DNA of 64,000 bases. Origin: Pedobacter sp. ISL-64. Lineage in GTDB: Bacteria > Bacteroidota > Bacteroidia > Sphingobacteriales > Sphingobacteriaceae. Within the stretch, counting starts at the first letter, position 1. Every line of letters starts with the position of its first letter. Positions 18,139 through 28,100 of this stretch are shown here, in pieces. The stretch is from positions 759,246-823,245 of the forward strand of contig NZ_JAGGPU010000006.1 in the NCBI RefSeq assembly GCF_018613605.1, written 5' to 3'. Made by a program: the position numbers and the translations under genes. A model generated the notes under the pieces. It did no database searches. It was not told where the DNA came from and worked only from the letters and a program-made list of their open reading frames with translations.

Positions 18139-18909
18139 CTATTGTTCTTCATAATGATAGGTTAATCCTCCATCTACAAAATAAGTTGATCCGGTTACAT
18201 AAGCGGCATCATCAGAAGCGAGGAAAGCCACTATTGCTGCCACATCTTCTACCTTACCCATTCGTTTTAAGGGGATATTTTGAAGTACTTTTTCCAGCTG
18301 TTCTTTATTGTTCAACAAATCTTGATTAATCGGTGTTGAAACAGCTCCGGGCGCTACATTGTTAATCCTGATATTAAATTGGGCTAATTCTGAAGCGAGA
18401 TTTCTGGTTAACATCTTTAAGCCTCCTTTACTCGCACAGTACGCAGCAAAATGTGGAAATGCGATTTCTTCGTGTACAGAACTCATATTGATTACGGTTC
18501 CGGCTATCTTACTTTTTCTACAGTAATTTACAAACGATTGGATGCTAAAAAAAACACCTTTTAAATTTGTATTCATGATCAGGTCGTAATCTTCTTCAGT
18601 AACATCCCAAAAGCTGGCTTTTTTTTCTACGCCCGCATTATTTACTAAAATATCTAAATGGCCAAATGCTGCTACGGCATCGGTTATCAATTTAGCGGCT
18701 TCTTTGGCTTTACTTAAATCGGCCTCCAAAAAAGTTGCTTTCCTACCCATGTCTTGTATTTCTGCGATAAGTTTTTCGCCCCTTTCATCAAATTTATGGC
18801 CATTTAAAATAATATCACAGCCATCTTTGGCCAACCTTAAGGCACATGCAGCGCCAATTCCCTGACTGCTTCCGGTAATTAAAGCGATTTTGTTTTCAAA
18901 ACGTTCCAT
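18139..18909 (-). CDS. SDR-family oxidoreductase (glucose/sugar dehydrogenase-like)
   Basis: A 256-residue classical short-chain dehydrogenase: cofactor loop TGSSQGIG at 12-19, NNAG near residue 90, catalytic YCASKGG near 160, and the C-terminal PG..TP and FVDGG segments. The overall pattern (DVAAIVAFLASDDAAYVTGSTYFVDGG) matches the glucose-1-dehydrogenase / 3-oxoacyl reductase subgroup, so the substrate is uncertain. It ends 24 bases from the regulator gene, tail to tail. Placement next to galactose genes would fit a sugar substrate, but that is weak evidence. Confidence 0.8.
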   Translation of the reverse strand: MERFENKIALITGSSQGIGAACALRLAKDGCDIILNGHKFDERGEKLIAEIQDMGRKATFLEADLSKAKEAAKLITDAVAAFGHLDILVNNAGVEKKASFWDVTEEDYDLIMNTNLKGVFFSIQSFVNYCRKSKIAGTVINMSSVHEEIAFPHFAAYCASKGGLKMLTRNLASELAQFNIRINNVAPGAVSTPINQDLLNNKEQLEKVLQNIPLKRMGKVEDVAAIVAFLASDDAAYVTGSTYFVDGGLTYHYEEQ

Positions 18910-19089
18910 AGTAAAATGTTATAATACATAAAGGGAATTGATGTGAATATGTTTGAGTAAAACTGAAGTTAAATTAGACGGATTAACACATTAAATATAA
19001 CTTCTTCAAAAAAACACCGTTATAGCTGTAATCATTTATTAGTATGTTTGGGCAACAAACACACAGTAAACTTAAATTAATCTTAAAAC

Positions 19090-19620
19090 ATGAACATTAC
19101 CAAAAACCTTTTATTTACTACGCTCCTCGCTTTGTTTACCCTTACAATGTACTCTTGTAAAACAAAAAAACTGGTAGCAAAACCAGCTCCAACACCTGTT
19201 GAAAAGCCAGCACCACCAGTAGAAGAAAAAAAACCAGCGCCTGCCCCAGAGAAAGAAGAAGCTCCGGCTCCAGTTGAAAAACCTAACTTTAACTTAGACA
19301 ATATCCAGTTTGAGTTTAATTCGTTTGTACTTAAAACATCATCATTCGCTATCCTAGATAAAGCAGTGGCGGAAATGAAAAAGTCGCCTACCACCAAATT
19401 TGTACTTAACGGACATTCATCTGCTGAGGGTACACCCGATCACAATATGCAACTCTCTATCGACCGTGCAAATGCCGTAAAATCGTACTTTATAAACGCA
19501 GGTTTAAACGGCAGCAATTTTACTGTTGTTGGTCATGGCGAAAAAGAACCGATCAACTCGAACGATAGTGAAGAAGGTAGAATGGTGAACAGAAGAACTG
19601 AAATAAAAGTTCAACATTAA
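19090..19620 (+). CDS. OmpA-family lipoprotein with Pro/Ala/Glu-rich linker
   Basis: A 176-residue lipoprotein with a lipobox ending at Cys21 (TMYSC). Next comes a low-complexity linker rich in Pro, Ala, Lys and Glu (about 28-72), likely an extended spacer through the periplasm. The C-terminal OmpA domain (LNGHSSAEGTPDHN, LSIDRANAVKSYF, GEKEPINSNDSEEGRMVNRR) should bind peptidoglycan, as in Pal. Unlike the OmpA-like lipoprotein at 4.6 kb it has no coiled coil. It is monocistronic with a strong terminator 19 bases past the stop. A reverse-strand Ser/Gly-rich frame through the linker is an artefact of its repeats. Confidence 0.88.
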   Translation: MNITKNLLFTTLLALFTLTMYSCKTKKLVAKPAPTPVEKPAPPVEEKKPAPAPEKEEAPAPVEKPNFNLDNIQFEFNSFVLKTSSFAILDKAVAEMKKSPTTKFVLNGHSSAEGTPDHNMQLSIDRANAVKSYFINAGLNGSNFTVVGHGEKEPINSNDSEEGRMVNRRTEIKVQH

Positions 19621-19638
19621 TTCTTAGAAATATAATGG

Positions 19639-19670
19639 AAAGCGCCATGGTTTAATTTCCATGGCGCTTT
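19639..19670 (+). terminator. Terminator after the OmpA lipoprotein gene
   Basis: Inverted repeat AAAGCGCCATGG / CCATGGCGCTTT with an 8-base loop, followed by a T-rich tract on the plus strand. The A-rich left side allows some function on the minus strand too, for the GH16 gene that converges on it. Confidence 0.85.
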
Positions 19671-19691
19671 TTATTTAGAACGCAGTCATCA

Positions 19692-19734
19692 TCCTGAACT
19701 TGTTTCAGCCCTTCGACTACGCTCAGGGTGACAG
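19692..19734. repeat. Dispersed repeat (TCCTGAACTTG / CTTCGACTACGCTCAGGG type)
   Basis: TCCTGAACTTGTTTCAG is shared with the duplicated unit near 13.1 kb. It is joined here to CCCTTCGACTACGCTCAGGG, which itself contains the inverted ends CCCT..AGGG. This is a common intergenic repeat in Sphingobacteriaceae and Flavobacteria. Confidence 0.65.
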
Positions 19735-19746
19735 TTTCAAAGGCAT

Positions 19747-20604
19747 CTATTTCTGATACACCCTAACATAATCGACTTCCATCCTATTGGGAAATTTAGT
19801 ATCATTTAACGATCCACCGTTCATACCGCCCATTGCCAGATCAAACAAGATGTAATGTTGTTGTTTAAAAGGATGAAAATCTGAGCCGTCATCGTTTTTA
19901 AGATCGGTTAACAGCGTTTTGTTCAAAAGCATTCCATCTACAAATAAACTAATGGCTTCGCTATCCCAGTCCATGCGCCATATATGAAATTCAGCTGCCC
20001 ATTTTTTTCCGCCCAATTCGGCTACGGGTTTTGTGTTACTAAACCATTTCGCCTTTTTATCGGGCGCTAAACTTGCGATATTGGCCAATAATTTTCCCCG
20101 GTAGTATTCCATAATATCGATTTCACCGTTTGCAGGCCAGCGGCCTTTTATGCCCAGTGTCCAAAATGCTGGCCAAAGCCCATCTGAAATGTCGATCTTT
20201 CCTCTCATTTCGAACCGACCGTACCGCCAGCTTTGTAAACCTTTAGTAATGATACAGGCTGAAGTATATTCTATATTTTTTGTTTTTTTACGCCATTCGT
20301 TGCTTCCTTCTGCATATAGCGGATTAGGTTTTACTTCTTTTCGCGCTTCGATAATCAACTTGCCATCTTTGCAGAAAGCATTTTCGGGCTGATACCATTG
20401 TAGCTCTTCGTTACGGACAAAACCTTTCTCATAATCCCAATTGGCTGGATCGGGAGTACCATTTTTGTTAAATTCATCATTCCAAATTAGCTTATAGCCT
20501 TCCTTAACATAAGTATTTGGAAAATTGCGATCCTTGTTGATAGCGCAGGATTGGATTAAAATAATTATCCATACAATAAGGGTGAATGGGATTCTATTTG
20601 GCAT
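19747..20604 (-). CDS. GH16 lipoprotein (laminarinase / endo-galactanase type)
   Basis: A 285-residue lipoprotein (lipobox ending at Cys20, LIQSC) that is one GH16 beta-jelly-roll. The catalytic motif GEIDIMEYY has the nucleophile Glu161, Asp163 and acid/base Glu166; the extra Met before the last Glu places it with the laminarinase-like GH16 group. It cleaves internal beta-glycosidic bonds, classically beta-1,3-glucan. Some members in arabinogalactan loci cut beta-1,3-galactan, and the setting here makes that worth considering. It lies downstream of the SusC/SusD-DUF5000-DUF4998 operon but behind that operon's terminator, so it may be transcribed on its own. Confidence 0.88.
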   Translation of the reverse strand: MPNRIPFTLIVWIIILIQSCAINKDRNFPNTYVKEGYKLIWNDEFNKNGTPDPANWDYEKGFVRNEELQWYQPENAFCKDGKLIIEARKEVKPNPLYAEGSNEWRKKTKNIEYTSACIITKGLQSWRYGRFEMRGKIDISDGLWPAFWTLGIKGRWPANGEIDIMEYYRGKLLANIASLAPDKKAKWFSNTKPVAELGGKKWAAEFHIWRMDWDSEAISLFVDGMLLNKTLLTDLKNDDGSDFHPFKQQHYILFDLAMGGMNGGSLNDTKFPNRMEVDYVRVYQK

Positions 20605-20649
20605 AAGGATTTTTTGATCAACAAATTTAACATTATTCTAAAAAAGAAA

Positions 20650-20680
20650 ATTCTCTGGGTTTTGATAAAACCCAGAGAAT
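20650..20680 (-). terminator. Terminator of the susC-susD-DUF5000-DUF4998 operon
   Basis: Perfect inverted repeat ATTCTCTGGGTTTT / AAAACCCAGAGAAT with loop GAT, followed on the minus strand by a T-rich tract. It separates this operon from the GH16 gene. Confidence 0.88.
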
Positions 20681-20700
20681 AAGCAATTAACTTTAATACG

Positions 20701-21894
20701 TTAAAGTGATTTAAGCATTACTTCTTTTACAATCCAGAATTGATTTCCTGATGCCGTCAGCATCGTGGCAAGAAAGCCTATTGAAACTGTTGTTGATTGT
20801 GTTAATGTAAACTGGAACTTATTATTTGCAAAATTGGTATAACCTAATGAAGTTGATACATCGGCCACATCTGGCAGGGTATTACCAGCTGCTGCTACGA
20901 TGTAAACCGGATCCTTTGCTTCATTTTTAGCCATGGTAATTTCGAAACTATAGCTGCCCGCCGGAAGCGTAAAAGTTTGGTATATTTTACCATTTGTAAT
21001 TTGTGCAGTGCCATCCCAACCCATTTCCATTGCCAAACAGCCACCTTGATCCGAGCACCAGCCACCTAAACCACCATGATTTTTAATATTTGCAGTAACG
21101 GTCCAATCGGCAATATTACGCCACCTGCCACCACTTGCAGCAGCTAAGAATGGATTACCTTTATTTTTAAAATAGGTTGAGGTGATATCGGCTCCTACCC
21201 GTTGTGTTTGAAAAGCAGTTGAAAATGTATCGATTGAAACGGTATCAGGTAAAAACAACGTACGGTACCTAAGGGTGGTACCTGGCTTAATATCTGAGAT
21301 AGAAGTTGTTGTCTCATCAATTTTAGCTCTGATCTTTTTAATTACATTACTCAGGTTCGTGTATTCTACTTCAGTAGCAAACACACCTGTTAAACGGTCC
21401 ATTCCCTGCCAGGTAATTTTAGTTAGCCCACTTGCATCAGTAAAAGCGGATTCTATTGGCCGGTTAAACAAGGATGATTGATACCTCTGGCCATAAGACC
21501 TCCCCGTTTTGTATACCGGAATTGATTTATTCCCAACACCATCATAGGTATAGATTTCGAAATTCTGTACACCCTCTTTTACATTTTCTACAAAGTATTT
21601 CAACGTATCGATGGGATATTTTTTCTTTACGGGGATAACGACAGAATCGGCTTTATTATTCCAAAAGATTTTACACTGCGTCACTTTTGGATCTGCAAGA
21701 AACAACCCACGGATGTACACCCTATTATTTCCAGACATTACTTTTACTGAATCCAATTTCCCAGTGTAAGAGATCTCTCCCGTTTCGGTAAATTTTTTAT
21801 AGTCGTCGGCCTTTGTACAGGCGAGGTAAGCGCCAGCCAACAGGATCATAAAAGCTAGTTTTATGGTTCTTATATTTATTTTTTGATTATTCAT
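20701..21894 (-). CDS. DUF4998 / DUF5013-type surface lipoprotein, likely glycan-binding
   Basis: A 397-residue lipoprotein (Cys near residue 26, AYLAC). The first ~230 residues show the DUF4998 pattern, a pair of beta-sandwich repeats (SYTGKLDSVKVMSGNNRVYI, and LRYRTLFLPDTVSIDTF). The last ~140 residues (GGRWRNIADWTVTANIKNHGG...MEMGWDG) look like DUF5013, a beta-jelly-roll. No catalytic residues are apparent. Fourth gene of a SusC/SusD operon, 27 bases after the DUF5000 gene. Lipoproteins in this position usually sit on the cell surface and bind the target glycan for the SusCD complex. Confidence 0.75.
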   Translation of the reverse strand: MNNQKINIRTIKLAFMILLAGAYLACTKADDYKKFTETGEISYTGKLDSVKVMSGNNRVYIRGLFLADPKVTQCKIFWNNKADSVVIPVKKKYPIDTLKYFVENVKEGVQNFEIYTYDGVGNKSIPVYKTGRSYGQRYQSSLFNRPIESAFTDASGLTKITWQGMDRLTGVFATEVEYTNLSNVIKKIRAKIDETTTSISDIKPGTTLRYRTLFLPDTVSIDTFSTAFQTQRVGADITSTYFKNKGNPFLAAASGGRWRNIADWTVTANIKNHGGLGGWCSDQGGCLAMEMGWDGTAQITNGKIYQTFTLPAGSYSFEITMAKNEAKDPVYIVAAAGNTLPDVADVSTSLGYTNFANNKFQFTLTQSTTVSIGFLATMLTASGNQFWIVKEVMLKSL

Positions 21895-21921
21895 CTCTAA
21901 AATTCTGTTAAGTTATTGCCT

Positions 21922-23121
21922 CTATCTTGGGTCTCCATAAAGTTGAACTTCTGATACACTCATAAATGAGTTACCCTGCCAATTATTAATAGATTTTATG
22001 CGGATGTACCTTACTTTTTTAAGGCCTACAGCAAAATTGTAGCTTATGCCGGCATTTGCAAAAGCGTAATCTTCACTTGTTTGCACACCATAAGCACTTT
22101 TAGAAGGTTTTTGAGAGCTGTATTTACCCAACATTACCCAGTTATTAAAACTTCCGTCAGCAGGTGGGTTATCGGTACCCCAGATTTCAAAATCTTTTAA
22201 ATTGCCACCATAATAATAAGTACGGCCAGCATTAAGGTACTCAGGATAATTCCAAACCACAATACGGCTAAGCGTGGCAATTTTACCCAGATCAAAAGTT
22301 ACCCATTGCGGCGTTAATACTGTGGTTTTGGTTAAGCATACACTAGGCCAATCGATAATGTTTCCGTCCCACATTTTAGCTACACCCGTGTTTGAATATT
22401 CTTGAGGAGTATCTGTTGGCAAAATTACTTCTTTATAGGTCGATTTAGATAAAACCGTTTCATAAAGTGGCTTTAATGTAGTAAAAAGCGTATCGCTATA
22501 GTTTAACCACCGATCTCTAATGGTGATGGCAAATTTTTGGCTTAAAGTATCTAAGCCCCTAACGGATTGATCGATATCTATAGCGGCGGTATAAATATTT
22601 TTTGATGTTGGTATATATTTACCTTTCGATAAAACCAAAATCTCTATGGCCAGATCGGCTTTTGATGGGTTAGTGCCTTTAAAGTTTAATCCACCAAAAT
22701 CAGCAACAGCTTTTAAACTTCTGTAAACACCCCAAATTGGGTTTTCCAGTGGTTTAACCTTAACGATAACAGGTTCTGAAGCGGTTTCACTTCTGTTTAC
22801 ACTATATACTTTTACCTCATGCTCATTGGTATCTCCAAATCCTTCTACCAATAAACTATTGCCATAATAAGAAGTTTTTACTTCCATTTGTTGGCCGTTG
22901 GCTAAATTGTATACAGCTTTTATATACAATAAATCTTTATCGCTAGGTAAGCTGAAGGTAATGGTTGCATTGCCTGCACCATTGGTAACGGAAACATTGG
23001 ACACTTTTCCGGGAGGATTGGTATTTTTTTCCAATGGAACAATTTCTTCTTCCTTGCAACTCGAAAAGGCTACTGCTAAACCAAACAGCAACACAAGCAG
23101 GTTTCTATTCATTCTTTTCAT
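21922..23121 (-). CDS. DUF4959 / DUF5000 surface lipoprotein with discoidin-like C-terminus
   Basis: A 399-residue lipoprotein; ATG 23121 gives a clean signal peptide with lipobox before Cys (AFSSC), while an upstream in-frame start would overlap susD. The N-terminal part (NPPGKVSNVSVTNGAGNATI) is a fibronectin-like DUF4959 domain. The middle matches DUF5126. The C-terminal ~150 residues (WVTFDLGKIATLSRIVVWNY ... VRYIRIKSINNW) form a DUF5000 domain that resembles the F5/8-type discoidin fold, a common carbohydrate-binding module. It is the third gene after susC and susD and probably a surface glycan-binding protein. Not an enzyme as far as I can see. Confidence 0.8.
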   Translation of the reverse strand: MKRMNRNLLVLLFGLAVAFSSCKEEEIVPLEKNTNPPGKVSNVSVTNGAGNATITFSLPSDKDLLYIKAVYNLANGQQMEVKTSYYGNSLLVEGFGDTNEHEVKVYSVNRSETASEPVIVKVKPLENPIWGVYRSLKAVADFGGLNFKGTNPSKADLAIEILVLSKGKYIPTSKNIYTAAIDIDQSVRGLDTLSQKFAITIRDRWLNYSDTLFTTLKPLYETVLSKSTYKEVILPTDTPQEYSNTGVAKMWDGNIIDWPSVCLTKTTVLTPQWVTFDLGKIATLSRIVVWNYPEYLNAGRTYYYGGNLKDFEIWGTDNPPADGSFNNWVMLGKYSSQKPSKSAYGVQTSEDYAFANAGISYNFAVGLKKVRYIRIKSINNWQGNSFMSVSEVQLYGDPR

Positions 23122-23147
23122 ATTGAATATTTTTACAAAAATTAATA

Positions 23148-25151
23148 CTACCAACCTGGGTTTTGAACCAGTTTAGGGTTAACTGTTAAGTCATAAGTTC
23201 TTAGTGGCCACAAATAATCGCGTGGTGCCACAAAATTCTGGTTAAATATGGTTCTAACACGGTAATACTCTGAAGCCGTTGGCTGATAAACGCTCCATCC
23301 TGTGATGGATTGGTTAAACATTTCTGCAGCTCTTTTCCAACGCTTAATGTCCCAGTAGCGGCTACCTTCAAATGCCATCTCAATCAATCTTTCTTGCTGG
23401 ATAATTTCGCGCATACCGTCTTTTGAAGTGTACTTGCCCGGATTGTTGGAATAAGTGGTCCATGAGGTTTGCACCGTTTGTAGTCCAGCTCTTGTTCTAA
23501 TTCTGTTTATGTATTCGTAAACATCAGCAGAAGGACTGGCCAGTGTTTCGTTTAAAGCTTCGGCATACATTAAATAAAGATCTGCCATTCTTACCTGCGG
23601 CCATGGATAGTCGCGATAACTGGCACCGTTGGTACCATTAATCATGTTCCAATCTACCAGTTTCTTGATAAAATAGCCGGTTTCGTTGTACCATCCAAAG
23701 TTGTTTGCACCGGCAACCTGATTAGATTTTCCTTCTAAAACGAAAGTTCCCTCGTCAGAATTGGTTGGACTATCATATTTATACCAAACACCACCATCAA
23801 AGCCTAAATCGGCATAAAATCTTGGTTCTCTATCGAAATTGATCCTCGCTGTGGTGTAACCTTCTTTAACATAAAACCGCTCACTTTTAACGGCTGTTCT
23901 CAGGGTATATTTATTGGTAAAATCGAGGGTTTTATCTTCATTGATCGGCACTCCGTTTCTACTGTAAAACATTTCGGCAATTTTTAATGGTGGCGCCAAT
24001 TGCTGTCTGGCACTACCAACCACCACAGTTGCAGCTAAACGCGGCATAGCAGCTCTTTGCATGTTAAAGGTTCTGCTGTTCGGATTTGCCCAAACATGCT
24101 CCAGGTTTACATTGAAACGCTCAGTTACGGCACCCTTAATGGTTAATTGCCTCAAGGTAGTATCTGATAGTTTAAAGGTGGTACCCGGAAACTGATATAA
24201 TTTAAATCCAGCAGCTTCTGCACCTTCAATTGCTGCTTTGGCAGCATCGGAAGCTCTTTTCCATTTATTGGCATCGTAAGTGGTATTAAACAACACTACC
24301 CCATCCTTATCTCTAAAATTACTATAGTCGGTATTGCCATTAAACAGTGGACTTGCAGCAGTTAACAGCAGTTTTGCTTTTATAGCAAGTGCAATGGGCT
24401 TTGTAATACGTCCAAGTTCAGTGCTTTTATCCGTAATAATTTGAGGTAGGTTAGGAATAGCCTGATCCAATAATCCAACTACATAGTTTACACACTCATC
24501 AAAAGGCATTCTTTTAACCCTCACGTCTTCTTCAGTAGCACTAATTCCTAAATTGACATCAATAATTGGAATAGGACCGTACATCCTTAAGAGATAAAAA
24601 TTATAATAAGCTTTTAAAAACTTAACCTCCGCAATCCATCTTTGCCTTTCATCTAAGCTTAAATCTGGTATTTTGCTTAAATCCTGTACGTTTTCCAGAA
24701 AAATATTGCAGTTTCTAATGGCTTTAAATAAACCATAATTACCATTTGGGTTATCGTTATAGTTGAAAACATTGCCACCACCCTGATAGCGACCATTCCA
24801 GGCATCCAAATACGGATTTTCGGCACCCTGGCTACCTCTGGCCATCCGCCAGCCATAAGAAATAAACTCTCTTTCATCTAATGATGTCCATATTTCATCA
24901 CCAGCCATGAAGCCAGCATTAAGCAGTGGTTCTCCATCTTTTGGAAGAAAGGAATAACAGGTAAACAGGTATTTTTCGGCCTCATTTCTTAGTGTAAAGG
25001 CATTATCTATTGTAGCTACGTTATCGGGCACAATATCCAGGTATTTTTTACAAGAACTAATGGATATCACGATAGCGAGTATGACCAGCGTAAGTTTAGC
25101 TAAACCTGGCTTTGCTGTATCTTTTCGAAATAAAATATTGTTGATTTTCAT
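23148..25151 (-). CDS. SusD/RagB-family nutrient-binding lipoprotein (pair with SusC at 25175)
   Basis: A 667-residue outer-membrane lipoprotein, longer than the other SusD proteins here. The signal peptide ends at the lipobox SISSC. SusD features are visible: the N-terminal SusD-like region (KYLDIVPDNVATIDNAF), TPR-like helices (RQRWIAEVKFLKAYYNFYLL), and the RagB C-terminus with MREIIQQERLIEMAFEGSRY and WDIKRWKRA, ending in NPGW. It forms the lid on the SusC barrel and binds the oligosaccharide. Starts 23 bases after susC and is followed 26 bases later by the DUF5000 gene. Confidence 0.95.
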   Translation of the reverse strand: MKINNILFRKDTAKPGLAKLTLVILAIVISISSCKKYLDIVPDNVATIDNAFTLRNEAEKYLFTCYSFLPKDGEPLLNAGFMAGDEIWTSLDEREFISYGWRMARGSQGAENPYLDAWNGRYQGGGNVFNYNDNPNGNYGLFKAIRNCNIFLENVQDLSKIPDLSLDERQRWIAEVKFLKAYYNFYLLRMYGPIPIIDVNLGISATEEDVRVKRMPFDECVNYVVGLLDQAIPNLPQIITDKSTELGRITKPIALAIKAKLLLTAASPLFNGNTDYSNFRDKDGVVLFNTTYDANKWKRASDAAKAAIEGAEAAGFKLYQFPGTTFKLSDTTLRQLTIKGAVTERFNVNLEHVWANPNSRTFNMQRAAMPRLAATVVVGSARQQLAPPLKIAEMFYSRNGVPINEDKTLDFTNKYTLRTAVKSERFYVKEGYTTARINFDREPRFYADLGFDGGVWYKYDSPTNSDEGTFVLEGKSNQVAGANNFGWYNETGYFIKKLVDWNMINGTNGASYRDYPWPQVRMADLYLMYAEALNETLASPSADVYEYINRIRTRAGLQTVQTSWTTYSNNPGKYTSKDGMREIIQQERLIEMAFEGSRYWDIKRWKRAAEMFNQSITGWSVYQPTASEYYRVRTIFNQNFVAPRDYLWPLRTYDLTVNPKLVQNPGW

Positions 25152-25174
25152 ATTTATCTTTTTAAGCTCAATCG

Positions 25175-28100
25175 TTAGAATGAAACATTTAAACCTAAAT
25201 TATATACTGTTTGTACAGGATAGCCTAAGCCATTTCCGCCCATTTCGGGATCCCAAAGTTTAAAATTGCTAAAACTGGATAGGTTGGTAGCATTTACATA
25301 AACCCTGGCACTATTAAGGCCAAGTCTTTTTTGCAGTTTGGTTTGCAGATTATAACCAAGTTCTACACTCTTTAATCTTAAGAAAGACCCGTTACGCATC
25401 CACCAGGTTGAGGTACGGGTATTATTATTTACAAAATTCGGGCTTAAACGCGGCCAAAAGGCATAGCTATCTCTGTTTTGCTCAGACCAGTGACTGTTGG
25501 CTATTACCTCTAATAATCCATTTTGTGTAACGTTAGGATTGCCAGTTTCGTTATTGAGTACGAAAGGAGAAATATTACCTGGATTAATGAAAAATGAAGA
25601 CCTGGCCGAACCTTGTAAAAATGCAGAGATATCGAAGCCTTTAAAACCAAACGTACCTCCAAAACCATAAACGATTTCAGGACTGGTAGGTAAGCCAATA
25701 GGCACCTGGTCTACATCACTGATAATACCATCGCCATTTACATCTCTATACTTAATATCCCCACCACCATAGTCTAAGCCTGGTACGCCTGCAAACTGCA
25801 CAGGTGAGTTTTTAGCTTCTGCATCATCAATAAATAAACGTTCGGCAATGTAACCAAATGATTGTGTTGTAGGTAAACCAATATGGTAACGATAAGCCTC
25901 TTTGGTACTAAATGAGGGTTCATCATAAATTAATATCTTATTGGTGGCATAAGTAAAGTTTCCCCTCATTTGTAGGAACATGCCGTTGTGAAACGATTTG
26001 TTATAGCTGGCAGAGAAATCGACACCTTTACTTTCGGCTTTATTGGTATTCGCCCTTACTGATGCCTGTAAGCCCATCGTACTTGGAATAAAAGTTCTGT
26101 CGGTTAAAATGTTCGAGCGTTCGTTTTTATAAATATCGAATGTTAGATTCAAGCTATTAAACAAGGTCATATCTAAACCAATGTTGGTTTGTCTAGATTT
26201 TTCCCAGGTAATGAATGGATTAGAATAACGCGAAATTGAAATACCATCTCTATAGTATAAACCATCTTCGCCAAAACTCGAACCAAATGTTCCGTTGTTC
26301 ATGTTTACTTCAGAAAGGTAGAAGAAACGATCGGAATCATTTCCAATCTGATCGTTACCCACCAAACCAAAGGTTGCCCTTAACTTTAAACTATTGATTA
26401 CGCTTGTAAGTGGCTTAAAATAGTTTTCATTCGAAATAATGTATCCTAAACCGAATGATGGAAAGAAACCAAAACGGGTATTTTCTGCAAAACGTTCAGA
26501 ACCATTATACCCAAAGTTGAACTCGGCTAAATAACGGTTATCGTATCCATAAGTAGCTCTTCCTGATACTCCCTGATTACGCGATGGTAAAGATAGCTGA
26601 AGACTACCTGGATTTGCAGCCAGATAATTTCTCATGGTTGTAATCAACATCACGCCAACTGCATGTTTCTCTTTAAAAGTACGGTTGTAGTTTGCAGAAA
26701 ACTCGGCATAAAAAGTCGAATTTAAATCCTTTTTACCTTCCGAATAACCTAGATATTCGGTACCTACCGGACCAATTGATAATGCACCGCCACCGTTAAT
26801 TAGGGTGAGTCCGATTGATTTATCTGGTTGCTCGGTAGCCGAATAATAGAAAGGGTTATAAGCACGTGAAATATCAAAATAAGAATACCTACGGGCATAA
26901 CTCATCATCCTGGCGGTTAAACCAGGTGTAATAAATTTTAAATCCTGCTTAATTTCTATCTGGGTTTGTAATGTAGAAGCATTTTTATCCTGATAACCTT
27001 TTACCATTTCGGCATAAGGATTCATATATAAACCACCTCTTGGTGAAATCGCATTACCAAATAAGGGGTGGTTGCTATAAGGTGATAAACTTGCCGGATA
27101 AACCGCAGGAAACATTACCGGGTTAGACCAAATTGCCCTGTTAAATGTAGCTCCACCGCCCCCTACTGGACCGGTATAATCATCAAACTGCCCATAAACA
27201 CGGATAATCGCTTCGGTGGTGTTGGTTAAGTTAATATTTACGTTAGAACGGACAGAATAATTTTTTAACTTGATATTACTGTTAAAGTTATTTAAATCGG
27301 CAACTTTTAGTACCCCATTATCAATATTGTAAGTGCCTGCAATATAGTAGCTCGCCTTAGTACCCCCACCAGAGATATTTATGTTATATCTTTGATTCGT
27401 GGTATAATCTTTTATCAATTGTTCTATCCAATTGTTGTTTGGATAAAGCAATTCATTTTCGCCCGCAGCAGTTGCATCAATTTTAGTTTGGAGATATGGT
27501 AATATGGCCAACCTGTTACGGGTAAGCGCAGCTTCATTTGCCAGCTTCATATACGTTACATTATCTGCAAACTGGAAGTTTTTAGTATTTGAGGAAAGTG
27601 AAGACTCGGCCCTGAACCCAAATTTTGTTTGACCTGCAACGCCTGATTTAGTTAAAATAAGTACTACACCATTTGCACCCCTGGCGCCATAAACTGCCGA
27701 TGCTGTTGCATCTTTAAGTACGTTAAAAGAAGAAATATCATCAGGCTGTAAACGCGCCATATCGTTCTGGCTCGATTCGATACCATCGATCAGGATTAAA
27801 GGATCTTGTTTACCTGCACCGAAAGTTCCTAAACCACGGATAAAAAACTGGGCATTATCTGCACCAGGCTCACCGCTTCTTTGATAAGCAATCATACCAG
27901 CTACCCTACCCGCCATCATAGTGGTTAGGTTACTGGTTGGCCCTTTAAGCTCTTTAGGATTAATGGCGGTGATTGAACTGATTACACTCGTTTTTTTCTG
28001 TGTACCAAATCCCACCACTGCAACTTCTTCTAATGAATTGGCATCTGATGAGAGGGTTACATTAATTACATAAACGCCTTCGGCATTTTTATCGTAATTG

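Noticed and set aside
19083..19397. Ser/Gly/Phe-rich reverse frame in the OmpA lipoprotein gene
   Set aside because: Produced by the Pro/Ala-rich linker read backwards; no independent support.
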